A DNA stretch of 64,000 nt from Devosia ureilytica (GTDB taxonomy: Bacteria; Pseudomonadota; Alphaproteobacteria; Rhizobiales; Devosiaceae), in the NCBI RefSeq assembly GCF_024273195.1, contig NZ_JAMZCU010000006.1, forward strand, positions 1 to 64,000, given 5' to 3'. Made by a program: the position numbers and the translations under genes. This document shows positions 43,268 through 51,338 of this stretch, one piece after another. The notes beneath the pieces were generated by a model. It made no database searches. It worked only from the letters and a program-made list of their open reading frames with translations, and was not told the DNA's origin. Numbering within the stretch: position 1 is the first letter of the stretch; each line of letters starts with the position of its first letter.

Positions 43268-44823
43268 GCGACATCGGGCAGACGAGCCGCCATCAGTGCC
43301 CGGGTCAACCGGTGTTGCGGTGCGGCAAAGAGATGCTCCGGCGTACCCTCTTCGACAATCCGGCCCTTTTCCATCACCAGCACCCGGTCGGCCATGGCTG
43401 CGACCATATCGAGGTCGTGGCTGATGATCAGGTAGCTCAATCCATGCTCGGCCCGCAGCCGCGACAACAGGTGCAACACCTCGCCGCGCAGCGAAACATC
43501 AAGCGCCGACACCGGCTCGTCCAGCACCACCAGGCGCGGTCGCGTCACCAGGGCCCTGGCAATCGCCAGGCGCTGCCGCTGCCCGCCAGAAAATTCGTGC
43601 GGATAGCGTTTCAGCATCCCCGTTTCGAGGCCCACTGCCTCCACCGCTTCGCGTAATCGCGCTGCCTGTTCCTCACCCGAGAGGCGGCCCAGGAGGTGCA
43701 GCGGTTCGGCCAGCGAGTCTCCCATGCTCATGCGCGGATCAAAGCTGCTGAACGGGTCCTGGAACACCAGTGATAGCCCGGCCCGCAGCAGTGGCGGCAG
43801 GTCGCGCCCGCGATAGGGTGAGCCATCGAGCACCATGTGCCCTTCGCTGGCACTGTCTAGGCCCACGATCATCCGCGCCAGCGTGGTCTTGCCGCAACCC
43901 GATGGACCGACCAGTGCCACGCATTCGCCTGCACCGATCTCGAAGCTCACCTCGTCCACCGCCCGCAGCGGGGGATTGCGCCAGAACCAGAACCCGGCCT
44001 GCTGATAGACGCGGCTGAGATTCTTGACGGCCAGCAAGGGCCTGTCATGAGGCTTGATCAACGCGGCTTGCCGGTCCATCCGGCTGGCCGCCAGCAAGCG
44101 ACGCGTATAGTCGGCCTTGGGCGCGCCCAACACCGCCTCGGTATCGCCCTGTTCCACCAGCTTGCCTGCCCGCATCACGCCGACGCGAGAACAAAGGGCA
44201 GCGACGGCGCGAATATCATGGCTGATGAACAACAGCGTCATGTGTCGCCGCGTGCAGATTTCCGTGATCAGGTCGAGCACCGTGCGCTGGGTGATGACAT
44301 CGAGCGCCGATGTCGGCTCATCGGCAATCATCAGCTCCGGCTGGCTCACCAAAGCCATGGCAATCATTGCCCGCTGCCGCTGCCCGCCCGAAAGCTGGTG
44401 CGGAAACCGCGCGGCGTGGCCTGGCTCCAGCCCCACTTCGCCCAAGAGGCCGGGCAGCAGAGTCTGCGCTGCCTCGCTTAGCTCGGCCAGGGCGATTGCC
44501 TCCTCGATCTGCTCGCCAATTCGCATCAGCGGATTGAGGGCGGTCATCGGCTCCTGAAACACCATGCCAATGCGCTTGCCCCGCATCCGCGCCAGCGCCC
44601 GCTCATCGGCGGGCAGGGGGACTCCATCGAACTGCACTTCGCCTGAAACTGTTGCCGTCTCAGGCAGGAGGCCGGCAATGGCCAGCGCTGTCAGTGATTT
44701 GCCCGAACCGCTTTCCCCAATGATGCCAAAACGATCACCGCGTTCGATGCGCAGCGACAAGCCAGACACCGCCGGGCGCCCGCCAAAGGCGATGGTCAGA
44801 TCGGCGAGTTCAACCAGCGCCAT
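43264..44823 (-). CDS. Dipeptide/oligopeptide ABC importer, fused double ATPase
   Basis: 519 residues from ATG 44823. Two complete ATPase domains in one chain (DppD-like then DppF-like). First: IIGESGSGKSLT, LSGGQRQRAMIAMAL, MIADEPTSALD. Second: VGPSGCGKTTLARM, FSGGQRQRLAIARAL, VVLDEPVSALD. Such fusions occur in YejF and GsiA. It energises the two permeases encoded just upstream; the start overlaps the end of the DppC-like gene by 14 bases. Stop codon shares CTAG with the convergent UPF0149 gene. Confidence 0.95.
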   Translation of the reverse strand: MALVELADLTIAFGGRPAVSGLSLRIERGDRFGIIGESGSGKSLTALAIAGLLPETATVSGEVQFDGVPLPADERALARMRGKRIGMVFQEPMTALNPLMRIGEQIEEAIALAELSEAAQTLLPGLLGEVGLEPGHAARFPHQLSGGQRQRAMIAMALVSQPELMIADEPTSALDVITQRTVLDLITEICTRRHMTLLFISHDIRAVAALCSRVGVMRAGKLVEQGDTEAVLGAPKADYTRRLLAASRMDRQAALIKPHDRPLLAVKNLSRVYQQAGFWFWRNPPLRAVDEVSFEIGAGECVALVGPSGCGKTTLARMIVGLDSASEGHMVLDGSPYRGRDLPPLLRAGLSLVFQDPFSSFDPRMSMGDSLAEPLHLLGRLSGEEQAARLREAVEAVGLETGMLKRYPHEFSGGQRQRLAIARALVTRPRLVVLDEPVSALDVSLRGEVLHLLSRLRAEHGLSYLIISHDLDMVAAMADRVLVMEKGRIVEEGTPEHLFAAPQHRLTRALMAARLPDVA

Positions 44824-45658
44824 GGGCCAATCCCTCCCGTCTGAGACGCGGGTCCATGGCATCGCGCAACCCGTCGCCGGCAATGTTGAGCGCAATGACG
44901 ACGAAAACGATGGTCAGCCCCGGCACGACGCTGAGCCAGGGGTGGATGAGAAACAGGCTCTGCGCGTCCCGCAGCATCAGCCCCAGGCTTGTGGCCGGCG
45001 GCTGGGTCCCCAGCCCGATGTAGGAAAGGCCCGCCTCGGCCAGAATGCCCAGCGACAGCTGGATGGTGCCTTGCACGATCAGGAGGCTCATGATGTTGGG
45101 CAGCAGGTGTCTGACGGCGATTGCCCAATTACCCAGTCCCGCAAGACGCGCCGCCGCCACGAAATCCTGCGTGGCCACCGCCAGCGCGCCGCCGCGGGCA
45201 ACGCGAGCAAACACCGGGATGTTGAACACGCCGATGGCGATGATGGCGTTGGTTTCGCCCGGTCCTGCCAGCGCCGCGATGAGAATTGCGACGACAATGG
45301 CCGGGAATGCAAAGGTCAGGTCCGACAGGCGCAGCACCAGCCATTCCAAAGCCCCGCCCCAGGCCACGGCTGCAAGGCCCATCGGCACGCCCAGCCCAAC
45401 CCCGATCAGCACGCCCAGTGCCGCCACGACAAAGCTGGTCAGCGTTCCGCTCATGACCAGCGACAGCATGTCCCGGCCCAGGTGGTCTGTGCCCAGCCAA
45501 TGCTCGGCCATCGGTCCATGAAAGCGCCGCGCAATGGCAATCTGCTCGATGGGATAGGGCGTCCACCACAGCGAAATCAGCCCCAATAGGGCAAACGCGG
45601 CCGCCGCGATGAGGCCGATATATAGGCTCGGATGCTGCCGGATCGCCCCCCAGGTCAT
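44810..45658 (-). CDS. Peptide/nickel ABC importer permease, DppC-like
   Basis: 282 residues with about six membrane helices. The DppC-type N-terminal pre-domain (MTWGAIRQHPSLYIGLIAAAAF) and WWTPYPIEQ...HWLGTDHLGRDMLS, then the EAA loop AARLAGLGNWAIAVRHLLPNI, identify the BPD_transp_1 family. The start overlaps the end of the DppB-like gene by four bases. Confidence 0.93.
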   Translation of the reverse strand: MTWGAIRQHPSLYIGLIAAAAFALLGLISLWWTPYPIEQIAIARRFHGPMAEHWLGTDHLGRDMLSLVMSGTLTSFVVAALGVLIGVGLGVPMGLAAVAWGGALEWLVLRLSDLTFAFPAIVVAILIAALAGPGETNAIIAIGVFNIPVFARVARGGALAVATQDFVAAARLAGLGNWAIAVRHLLPNIMSLLIVQGTIQLSLGILAEAGLSYIGLGTQPPATSLGLMLRDAQSLFLIHPWLSVVPGLTIVFVVIALNIAGDGLRDAMDPRLRREGLAHGAG

Positions 45659-46614
45659 GCGTCGCGCCCCTTGAGGCGCGGATCGACCAGCGCATAGGTC
45701 AGGTCCACCACCAGCATGGTTAGCGTCGTCACCAGGACCAGTGCAATGGTGGCGCCGCGTACCAGCACCAGGTCGCGCTCGGAAATCGCAGTGAAAATTA
45801 GCCGGCCAAGTCCTGGCAGATAAAAAACATTCTCGACAATGATGGTACCCGCTATGAGATAGGCGAACTGCAGCCCGAGGATGGTGAGCACCGGCAAAAG
45901 GGCATTGCGCACGCCATGCCGCCAGATCGCCTCGCTTTTGGTCAGTCCCTTGGCCCGCGCGGTGCGGATGAAGTCCTGCTCGGTAATGTCGACCAGCGCC
46001 GTGCGCATCACCCGCGCCAGGATCGAGGCCTGCGGCAGCGCCAGCGCCAATCCGGGCAGGATCAGCCCGCGCAGCGTCGCGCCGGGGTCTTCGTCCCAGG
46101 GAATGAAACCGCCTGTCGGCAGCCAGCGCAGGGTGACGGAGAAAAGCAGCGTCAGCAGCATTCCGAACCAGAAATTGGGAATGGCAACGCCGGTCTGGGC
46201 CAGAACCATAAGGGCCGTATCCGTCGCCTTCCCGCGCCGCATGGCAGCCAGAATGCCCATGGGCAAACCCACAGCGATCGATACGACCATGGCTATCAGA
46301 GACAGCGGCAAGGTCACCGCCATACGTTCGGCGATCAACTGGCTCACAGGCAGGCGCTGGGTGGTCGAAATCCCGAAATCACCCGTCAGCATGCCCCCGA
46401 TCCAGCCGAAAAATCGCTCATGGGCCGGTGCATCCAGACCCATCTGGTCGCGCAGGGCTGCCACGGCCTCCGGCGTGGCATTGATGCCGAGGATGAACCG
46501 CGCCGGATCACCCGGCAGCAGGTCAAGCAAGAGAAATATGATCAGCGCCGCCACGAACAGCGTAACGGCAAATCCGGCAAAGCGGCGGAAGAAGTAGAGG
46601 GCCAAAAAGGTCAC
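45655..46614 (-). CDS. Peptide/nickel ABC importer permease, DppB-like
   Basis: About 319 residues; six hydrophobic segments. FRRFAGFAVTLFVAALIIFLLLDLLPGDPA at the N-terminus and the EAA loop RTARAKGLTKSEAIWRHGVRNALLPVLT are typical. The start is uncertain: GTG 46614 is used, with GTG 46620 and TTG 46605 as alternatives, because a palindromic repeat abuts the coding region and replaces the normal leader. Confidence 0.9.
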   Translation of the reverse strand: MTFLALYFFRRFAGFAVTLFVAALIIFLLLDLLPGDPARFILGINATPEAVAALRDQMGLDAPAHERFFGWIGGMLTGDFGISTTQRLPVSQLIAERMAVTLPLSLIAMVVSIAVGLPMGILAAMRRGKATDTALMVLAQTGVAIPNFWFGMLLTLLFSVTLRWLPTGGFIPWDEDPGATLRGLILPGLALALPQASILARVMRTALVDITEQDFIRTARAKGLTKSEAIWRHGVRNALLPVLTILGLQFAYLIAGTIIVENVFYLPGLGRLIFTAISERDLVLVRGATIALVLVTTLTMLVVDLTYALVDPRLKGRDA

Positions 46615-46720
46615 CCCCACCCTTGATCCCTCCCCACAGCGGGGAGGGAGACATCGAGCACCACCGCCTCGGACCTGCGCCTCCCTCCCCTTGATGGGGA
46701 GGGAAAGAGGGTGGGGTGGA
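46611..46720. repeat. ~110-bp double palindrome, family A
   Basis: ACCCCCACCCTTGATCCCTCCCCACAGCGGGGAGGGAGAC... and CTCCCTCCCCTTGATGGGGAGGGA...GGGTGGGGTG. It sits between the binding-protein gene and the DppB-like gene within the importer operon and reaches the start codon of the latter. It could reduce expression of the permeases relative to the binding protein. Confidence 0.8.
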
Positions 46721-46761
46721 GCAAAGAGAGCTGCTCTTTCAGTCGTCGGGGTGTGGGGACA

Positions 46762-48240
46762 TCACTCCACCCAGTGAATATCCCGCAGCACCACGCCTTC
46801 GACCGGTGCATTCTGCCACATGCCGTCGAGCTTGGCGTTCCAAACGCCGGTCTGGGCCAGCTCGAACAGGTAGCCATTGACGGCGTCGACCGCGATGACG
46901 GTCTGGATTTCCTGGGCCAGCGCCTGGCGTTCGGCCTCATCGGTTGTGGCATTGAGCGTCTCGTTGAGGGCCTGAACGTCCGCGTTGTCATAGCCGAAGT
47001 AGTAGTCGGGGTTGGCGTAGATGCCAATATCGAACGGCTCGACATGGCTGATGATGGTCAGGTCGAAGTCCTTGTTGGCAAACACGTCTTCCAGCCATTG
47101 GGCCCATTCGGCATTGATCAGCTCGAGCTTGATGCCCACCTCGGCGAACTGGCTGGCAATGATCTGCCCGGAAAGCCGAGCATAAGCCACCGGCGGCAGT
47201 TTCAGCGTTGCCGAAAACCCGTCGGGGTAACCAGCCTCGGCCAGCAATGCCTTGGCCTTCTCCAGGTCGTGCGGATAGGTGCCGACCAGGTCGAGATAAT
47301 AGGGATGGTGCGGGGCAAAATGGGTGCCGATGGGCACGCCATAGCCATAGGTTGCGCCGTCGATGATTTCCTGCCGGTCCAGCGCATGGGCCATCGCCTG
47401 GCGCACGCGCAGGTCGTCAAATGGCGCCTTGCGGTTATTGGTCGAAAGGATCGTCTCGCCTTCGGTCGATCCCACCAGCACCTTGAACTGAGGATTGCCC
47501 TCGAATACGGCCAGCGCTTCGGGCGCAAAATTATTGGTCCCGTCCACATCGCCGGCCAGAAGCGCATTGGTCATGGTCGCGGTGTCGGAAATGAAGAGAT
47601 AGGTTGCCTTGGTCAGCGCCGGCAGGTCGCCCCAATACGGACCATATTGCTCCAGCACCACGCGGCTGCCCCGGTCCCATTGCACAAAGGCAAATGGTCC
47701 CGTGCCGATGGGCTCGGTGCCATTGCTGTCGGCGCTTTCCGGCGCCACGATCACCGCATCGCCACGCCCGAGATTGAACAGGAACAATCCATCTGGCCGC
47801 GACAGTGTGAATTCCACCGTCGCCGGGTCGATCACGCTCACCGCGGAGATCGGCGCATAAAGTGCCTTCTGCGCATTGACGCTGTCCTCGGCCAGCAACC
47901 GGTCGAAGGTGAATTTCACATCCTCGGCGTCAAAGCTGGTGCCGTCATGGAAGGTAATCCCTTCATGCAGCACAAAGCGATAGGTGAGGCCGTCTTCGGA
48001 AATGCTCCAGCTGTCGGCAAGCCCCGGCTGCACCGCGCCGCTCTGGTCGATGCGCACCAGCCCTTCGAAAATGTTCTGATAAACCACGACATCGATGGCT
48101 TCGGCGGCGCCCGCTGTCGGGTCTAGTGCCGGCGGCTCCAGCGCTACGCCGATACGGATTTCGTTCGACTGCGCCAAGGCAGTTCCCGACGCCAGCATGA
48201 GGCCGAACAGTGCCAGGGCCAGGGACTTGCGTGAAATCAT
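46762..48240 (-). CDS. Periplasmic solute-binding protein of the importer (SBP family 5)
   Basis: 492 residues. A 23-residue Sec signal peptide (MISRKSLALALFGLMLASGTALA) precedes a family 5 binding protein: IRIGVALEPPALDPTAGAAEAID, SWSISEDGLTYRFVLHEGITFHDGTSFDAEDVKFTFDRLL. Family members bind peptides, glutathione, nickel-chelates or oligosaccharides; the ligand is not predictable. First gene of the four-gene importer operon. Confidence 0.94.
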   Translation of the reverse strand: MISRKSLALALFGLMLASGTALAQSNEIRIGVALEPPALDPTAGAAEAIDVVVYQNIFEGLVRIDQSGAVQPGLADSWSISEDGLTYRFVLHEGITFHDGTSFDAEDVKFTFDRLLAEDSVNAQKALYAPISAVSVIDPATVEFTLSRPDGLFLFNLGRGDAVIVAPESADSNGTEPIGTGPFAFVQWDRGSRVVLEQYGPYWGDLPALTKATYLFISDTATMTNALLAGDVDGTNNFAPEALAVFEGNPQFKVLVGSTEGETILSTNNRKAPFDDLRVRQAMAHALDRQEIIDGATYGYGVPIGTHFAPHHPYYLDLVGTYPHDLEKAKALLAEAGYPDGFSATLKLPPVAYARLSGQIIASQFAEVGIKLELINAEWAQWLEDVFANKDFDLTIISHVEPFDIGIYANPDYYFGYDNADVQALNETLNATTDEAERQALAQEIQTVIAVDAVNGYLFELAQTGVWNAKLDGMWQNAPVEGVVLRDIHWVE

Positions 48241-48317
48241 CGTGGTTTCCTCCAGCGGCGTGCCGATACGCCTTGCAACAACATATAGGCAATGCCGCGC
48301 CCTTGCGCAGCCACCAA

Positions 48318-50921
48318 CTATTCGGCTTCCTGCGCCGCAGGCTGGTCATCGACCAGATCGGCCGGAATGCGCAATGTGAACAGCATGCCCTCAGGGCCGG
48401 CGGGGTCAACCGATAGCGACACGGCGTTGACCGCCAGCAGTGATCGGGTCAGCGCCAGCCCGACGCTGGAGCGTACCGGCGCCAGCATCTGGCCATTGCG
48501 TCCCACGCCATCGCGGAACACCACAAAGCGCTCGGCCATGTCGACGGCATGGGCAGAACTGTCGCGCACGTGAATGGCGATGGACCGATCCTCATGACGC
48601 TGCGCCGAAATCACCACGGCGCCCCCCATGGGTGTCTGATCTATGGCGCTGGCGAGCAGATTAAGCACTGCCTGGGCCAGCGATGCCCGGTCGGCGGTGA
48701 CGCGCGGCAGCATTTCGGAAATGGCATTGCGCACGATCACCCGCGCGCCATTGGCCTGGTCGCGGATGCGGATCACGCAATGTTCGAGCAGGTCGGTCAG
48801 GTCCAGGCTCGCCCGCTGCGGAAGATAGCGACCATCGCGCAGCCGCGCATAATCGTCCAGTTCGTCCACCAGCGCGGCGATTTCCTGTCCGGCCTGGGCA
48901 ATGTCGTCGGCATAGGCCTCGTACCGCTCATTCGCCAGCGCCCCGAAGGCCTTGGAGCGAATGATGTCCGAGAACCCGATGACCGTATTGAGCGGGCGGC
49001 GCACGCCACGGCTGATCCGCCCCAACAGGGCCGGGTCGATATCGACCGGGGCGCTAAGCCGGGCAGGGGTGGTCTCGCGAGCATTGACCAGCGCGAAATA
49101 GCCCGACACGATCCCGGCCTGTCCGAGGGCGAACAGCAACAGATCGGCCTTGCCGTCAGCCGAGCGCAGCGGCAGGCAGGGGCGGGCGGTTTCGGCAAAA
49201 CGGGCCGGCCGTTCCAGAAACGCCCGCAGCGCTACGGAATCATCCTCGCTCACCAGCGACGTCAGCGAACGGCCCGTCAGCGGCTTGCTGCCAGACAAGA
49301 GCGTGACGGCCGGCGCATTGGCCGAGCTCACCACGCCATTACGGCTGGCCTCGACAAAGCCATCGCCGCGAATGTCGGCAAAGGTCTGGGCAAAGGCCTT
49401 GACCGCATCTTCATGGCCGGTGCGCACCTCGGTGGTGCTGGCCGACAGCATCAGTGCAGGGCGCCCATGCCAGGAAATGGATTGCAGCCGAGCCGTTACC
49501 GGCACCAGCGTACCGTCGCGCTGCACCAGATGGTTCACCGGGCCGGCGTCGTGCCCTTCCGTGCCCATGACCGGGAAAATGGCCGCCAGCCCGGCCTGCC
49601 GCAGGCTCTCCACCGAACCATAACCAATCATCTCGGTAATGGCCCGATTGGCGAATAGCACCTGCTGGTCACGAAACACCATGATACCAAGCGGCAGCCG
49701 GTTCAGCACCAGTGTCTCGCCGCCAAGATTGACCAGCGCACCCGAGCCGCTTGGGCTGGCTGCGGGCAGCGATGTCAGCGAACGGGTTTCCGACTCCCGG
49801 TCTGGTTCCGGCAGCTCCTGCTTTCTCTCGCCCACCCGGTCTGTCAGGATGCGGCTCAATTCGTCGAAGTTATAGCGCGAGACGCGCTCGACAATTTCAG
49901 GGTCAGCCTCTGCGTCGGCCGGAATGGATTCCTCCGCCGCCGTTTCCTGTTCGTCGTCACCGACGCTCAAGTCTCGAAACCCCCGCCCGGTGATCGTGAA
50001 CAGCCCTTGCGCGGTCGAAACGTCCTCCGGCTCGCTCGGCTCGGTTCCGGGCGGCGGCACATCGTCCGCGTCGGTCAACGGCGCATAAAGCGCCTCATCG
50101 GCCGCAAGGCGATCCACCAGGTCACTGAGGCGGTGCGAGACTTCACTGAGGTCGTTATCGGCTGTTTGAGGCTCGGCTGCGTCACCGCCCTCGGCCTCGG
50201 CAGAGGCCATCTCCTCAACAGCTGGTTCCACGGCGGCGTTTTCTGGCGCCCCTGTGATTGTGGTCGGTGTGTCCCCCAGAGCCTCAACCCAGTCATCGGG
50301 ATTGTCCTCGCCTGGCTCCACTGTGGCCGCATGAACCTGGGCATAGGCCGCTTCGGCATCGGCATCCTGCCAGCTCCGCAGCTCCCGGCCATAGGCATCA
50401 TCGGCCGCAATCGGGTCAACGCTCACCGGCTGGGCGACGGCATCGTCGCCTTCGATGATCGCGGCCTGATCCCCCGGCGCCGAGGCATCTGTAGCCACCT
50501 CGGGCTCTGCCACCGTCTCCGCAGCCGCTTCGGTCGCCGGCTGATCAGCGTTGAGGATATCATCGGCAATGGCGTCAACGCCAACGATCAGCAACACCGG
50601 CTCGCCATCTGCCCGCATCAGGGGCGTGGTCGCGCAGGTTGCCGATACCGGCTTCTCGCCGGCCAGGAATTGGATGCGTGCCAGGCTGGTACGCCCGACG
50701 GACCCGAGGCGGATGATCCGCGCGGCCTGTCCTTTGATCGGAACGGCAGGGGCGGCGCGCTTGAGGCCATGCTTTTTCAGCTTGGCGCCGAACAGGCTCG
50801 CCGCCGCATTGGACCAGATCAGCGTCTGTCCATCTTGTGACCAGAGCCAGGCCGGACGTGAGTCATCCTCATGCTGCAGCACGCGGCGCGCATCCGGCAA
50901 AATGTTCCAGCGGTCATCCAT
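48318..50921 (-). CDS. PAS / degenerate histidine-kinase protein (PdhS/DivL-like architecture)
   Basis: 867 residues from ATG 50921 (a TTG at 50963 is also in frame). N-terminal PAS-like region (about 20-115), a long acidic Ala/Glu/Asp-rich disordered stretch (about 117-380), a second PAS (about 405-490), a third sensor-like segment (about 510-615), and a HisKA-HATPase module from about 625. In the H-box the phosphorylated His is Arg638 (SRGVRRPLNTVIGF instead of SHE-R-PLN). The N-box Asn is replaced (NLLASAID), and the DxGxG motif reads RDSSAH near 786. G2-like VGLALT remains. Catalytic activity is very unlikely. The overall layout is like alphaproteobacterial cell-cycle kinases; a scaffolding/regulatory role like DivL is an inference. 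Confidence 0.8.
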   Translation of the reverse strand: MDDRWNILPDARRVLQHEDDSRPAWLWSQDGQTLIWSNAAASLFGAKLKKHGLKRAAPAVPIKGQAARIIRLGSVGRTSLARIQFLAGEKPVSATCATTPLMRADGEPVLLIVGVDAIADDILNADQPATEAAAETVAEPEVATDASAPGDQAAIIEGDDAVAQPVSVDPIAADDAYGRELRSWQDADAEAAYAQVHAATVEPGEDNPDDWVEALGDTPTTITGAPENAAVEPAVEEMASAEAEGGDAAEPQTADNDLSEVSHRLSDLVDRLAADEALYAPLTDADDVPPPGTEPSEPEDVSTAQGLFTITGRGFRDLSVGDDEQETAAEESIPADAEADPEIVERVSRYNFDELSRILTDRVGERKQELPEPDRESETRSLTSLPAASPSGSGALVNLGGETLVLNRLPLGIMVFRDQQVLFANRAITEMIGYGSVESLRQAGLAAIFPVMGTEGHDAGPVNHLVQRDGTLVPVTARLQSISWHGRPALMLSASTTEVRTGHEDAVKAFAQTFADIRGDGFVEASRNGVVSSANAPAVTLLSGSKPLTGRSLTSLVSEDDSVALRAFLERPARFAETARPCLPLRSADGKADLLLFALGQAGIVSGYFALVNARETTPARLSAPVDIDPALLGRISRGVRRPLNTVIGFSDIIRSKAFGALANERYEAYADDIAQAGQEIAALVDELDDYARLRDGRYLPQRASLDLTDLLEHCVIRIRDQANGARVIVRNAISEMLPRVTADRASLAQAVLNLLASAIDQTPMGGAVVISAQRHEDRSIAIHVRDSSAHAVDMAERFVVFRDGVGRNGQMLAPVRSSVGLALTRSLLAVNAVSLSVDPAGPEGMLFTLRIPADLVDDQPAAQEAE

Positions 50922-51241
50922 GGACTGCCTTTGTCTGGTCGCGACCCCGTTGGTCTGTGCCAATACGGCACAGAGGTCCGAAGTTCCTTAAGTGTTCTTC
51001 AATATAGTGCCGGGCCGAGCGAATCCAGCCCGCCCCGAGCAGGCGCTCACCTGCATCGCGTCCAATGGTTAAGTGCCTTTTCCTAAAGATTGGTCACGCA
51101 GGCGCCCGAAAAATGGCTTTGTCGCTGGCAAAATCGTCCACTGTCCACAGCCCAAAATCGGGCCTTGTCATGGCGGCCATCTCGACCTATGTTCCGCCCG
51201 CTTTCGGATGCCAGCTTGATGCGGCACTCCGATGCGGTCCT

Positions 51242-51318
51242 GCCGCCTTAGCTCAGTTGGTTAGAGCGCTAGATTGTGGATCTAGAGGTCCTCGGTTCGA
51301 TCCCGAGAGGTGGTACCA
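51242..51318 (+). tRNA. tRNA-His (GTG) with A73 and no encoded G-1
   Basis: 77 bases: acceptor GCCGCCT/AGGTGGT (two G-U wobble pairs), D-arm GCTC...GAGC, anticodon arm CTAGA-TTGTGGA-TCTAG with anticodon GTG, T-arm CTCGG-TTCGATC-CCGAG, and an encoded CCA. Base -1 is T and the discriminator is A, unlike the G-1:C73 of most bacteria but as described for a clade of alphaproteobacteria. The 320-base gap before it (50922-51241) has no other gene. Confidence 0.96.
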
Positions 51319-51338
51319 CTCCTTCCCCGTTCATGATC

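Noticed and set aside
43264..44823. Two separate ATPase genes with a missed stop
   Set aside because: The frame is continuous between both ATPase domains with a normal linker; fused ATPases of this type are known.
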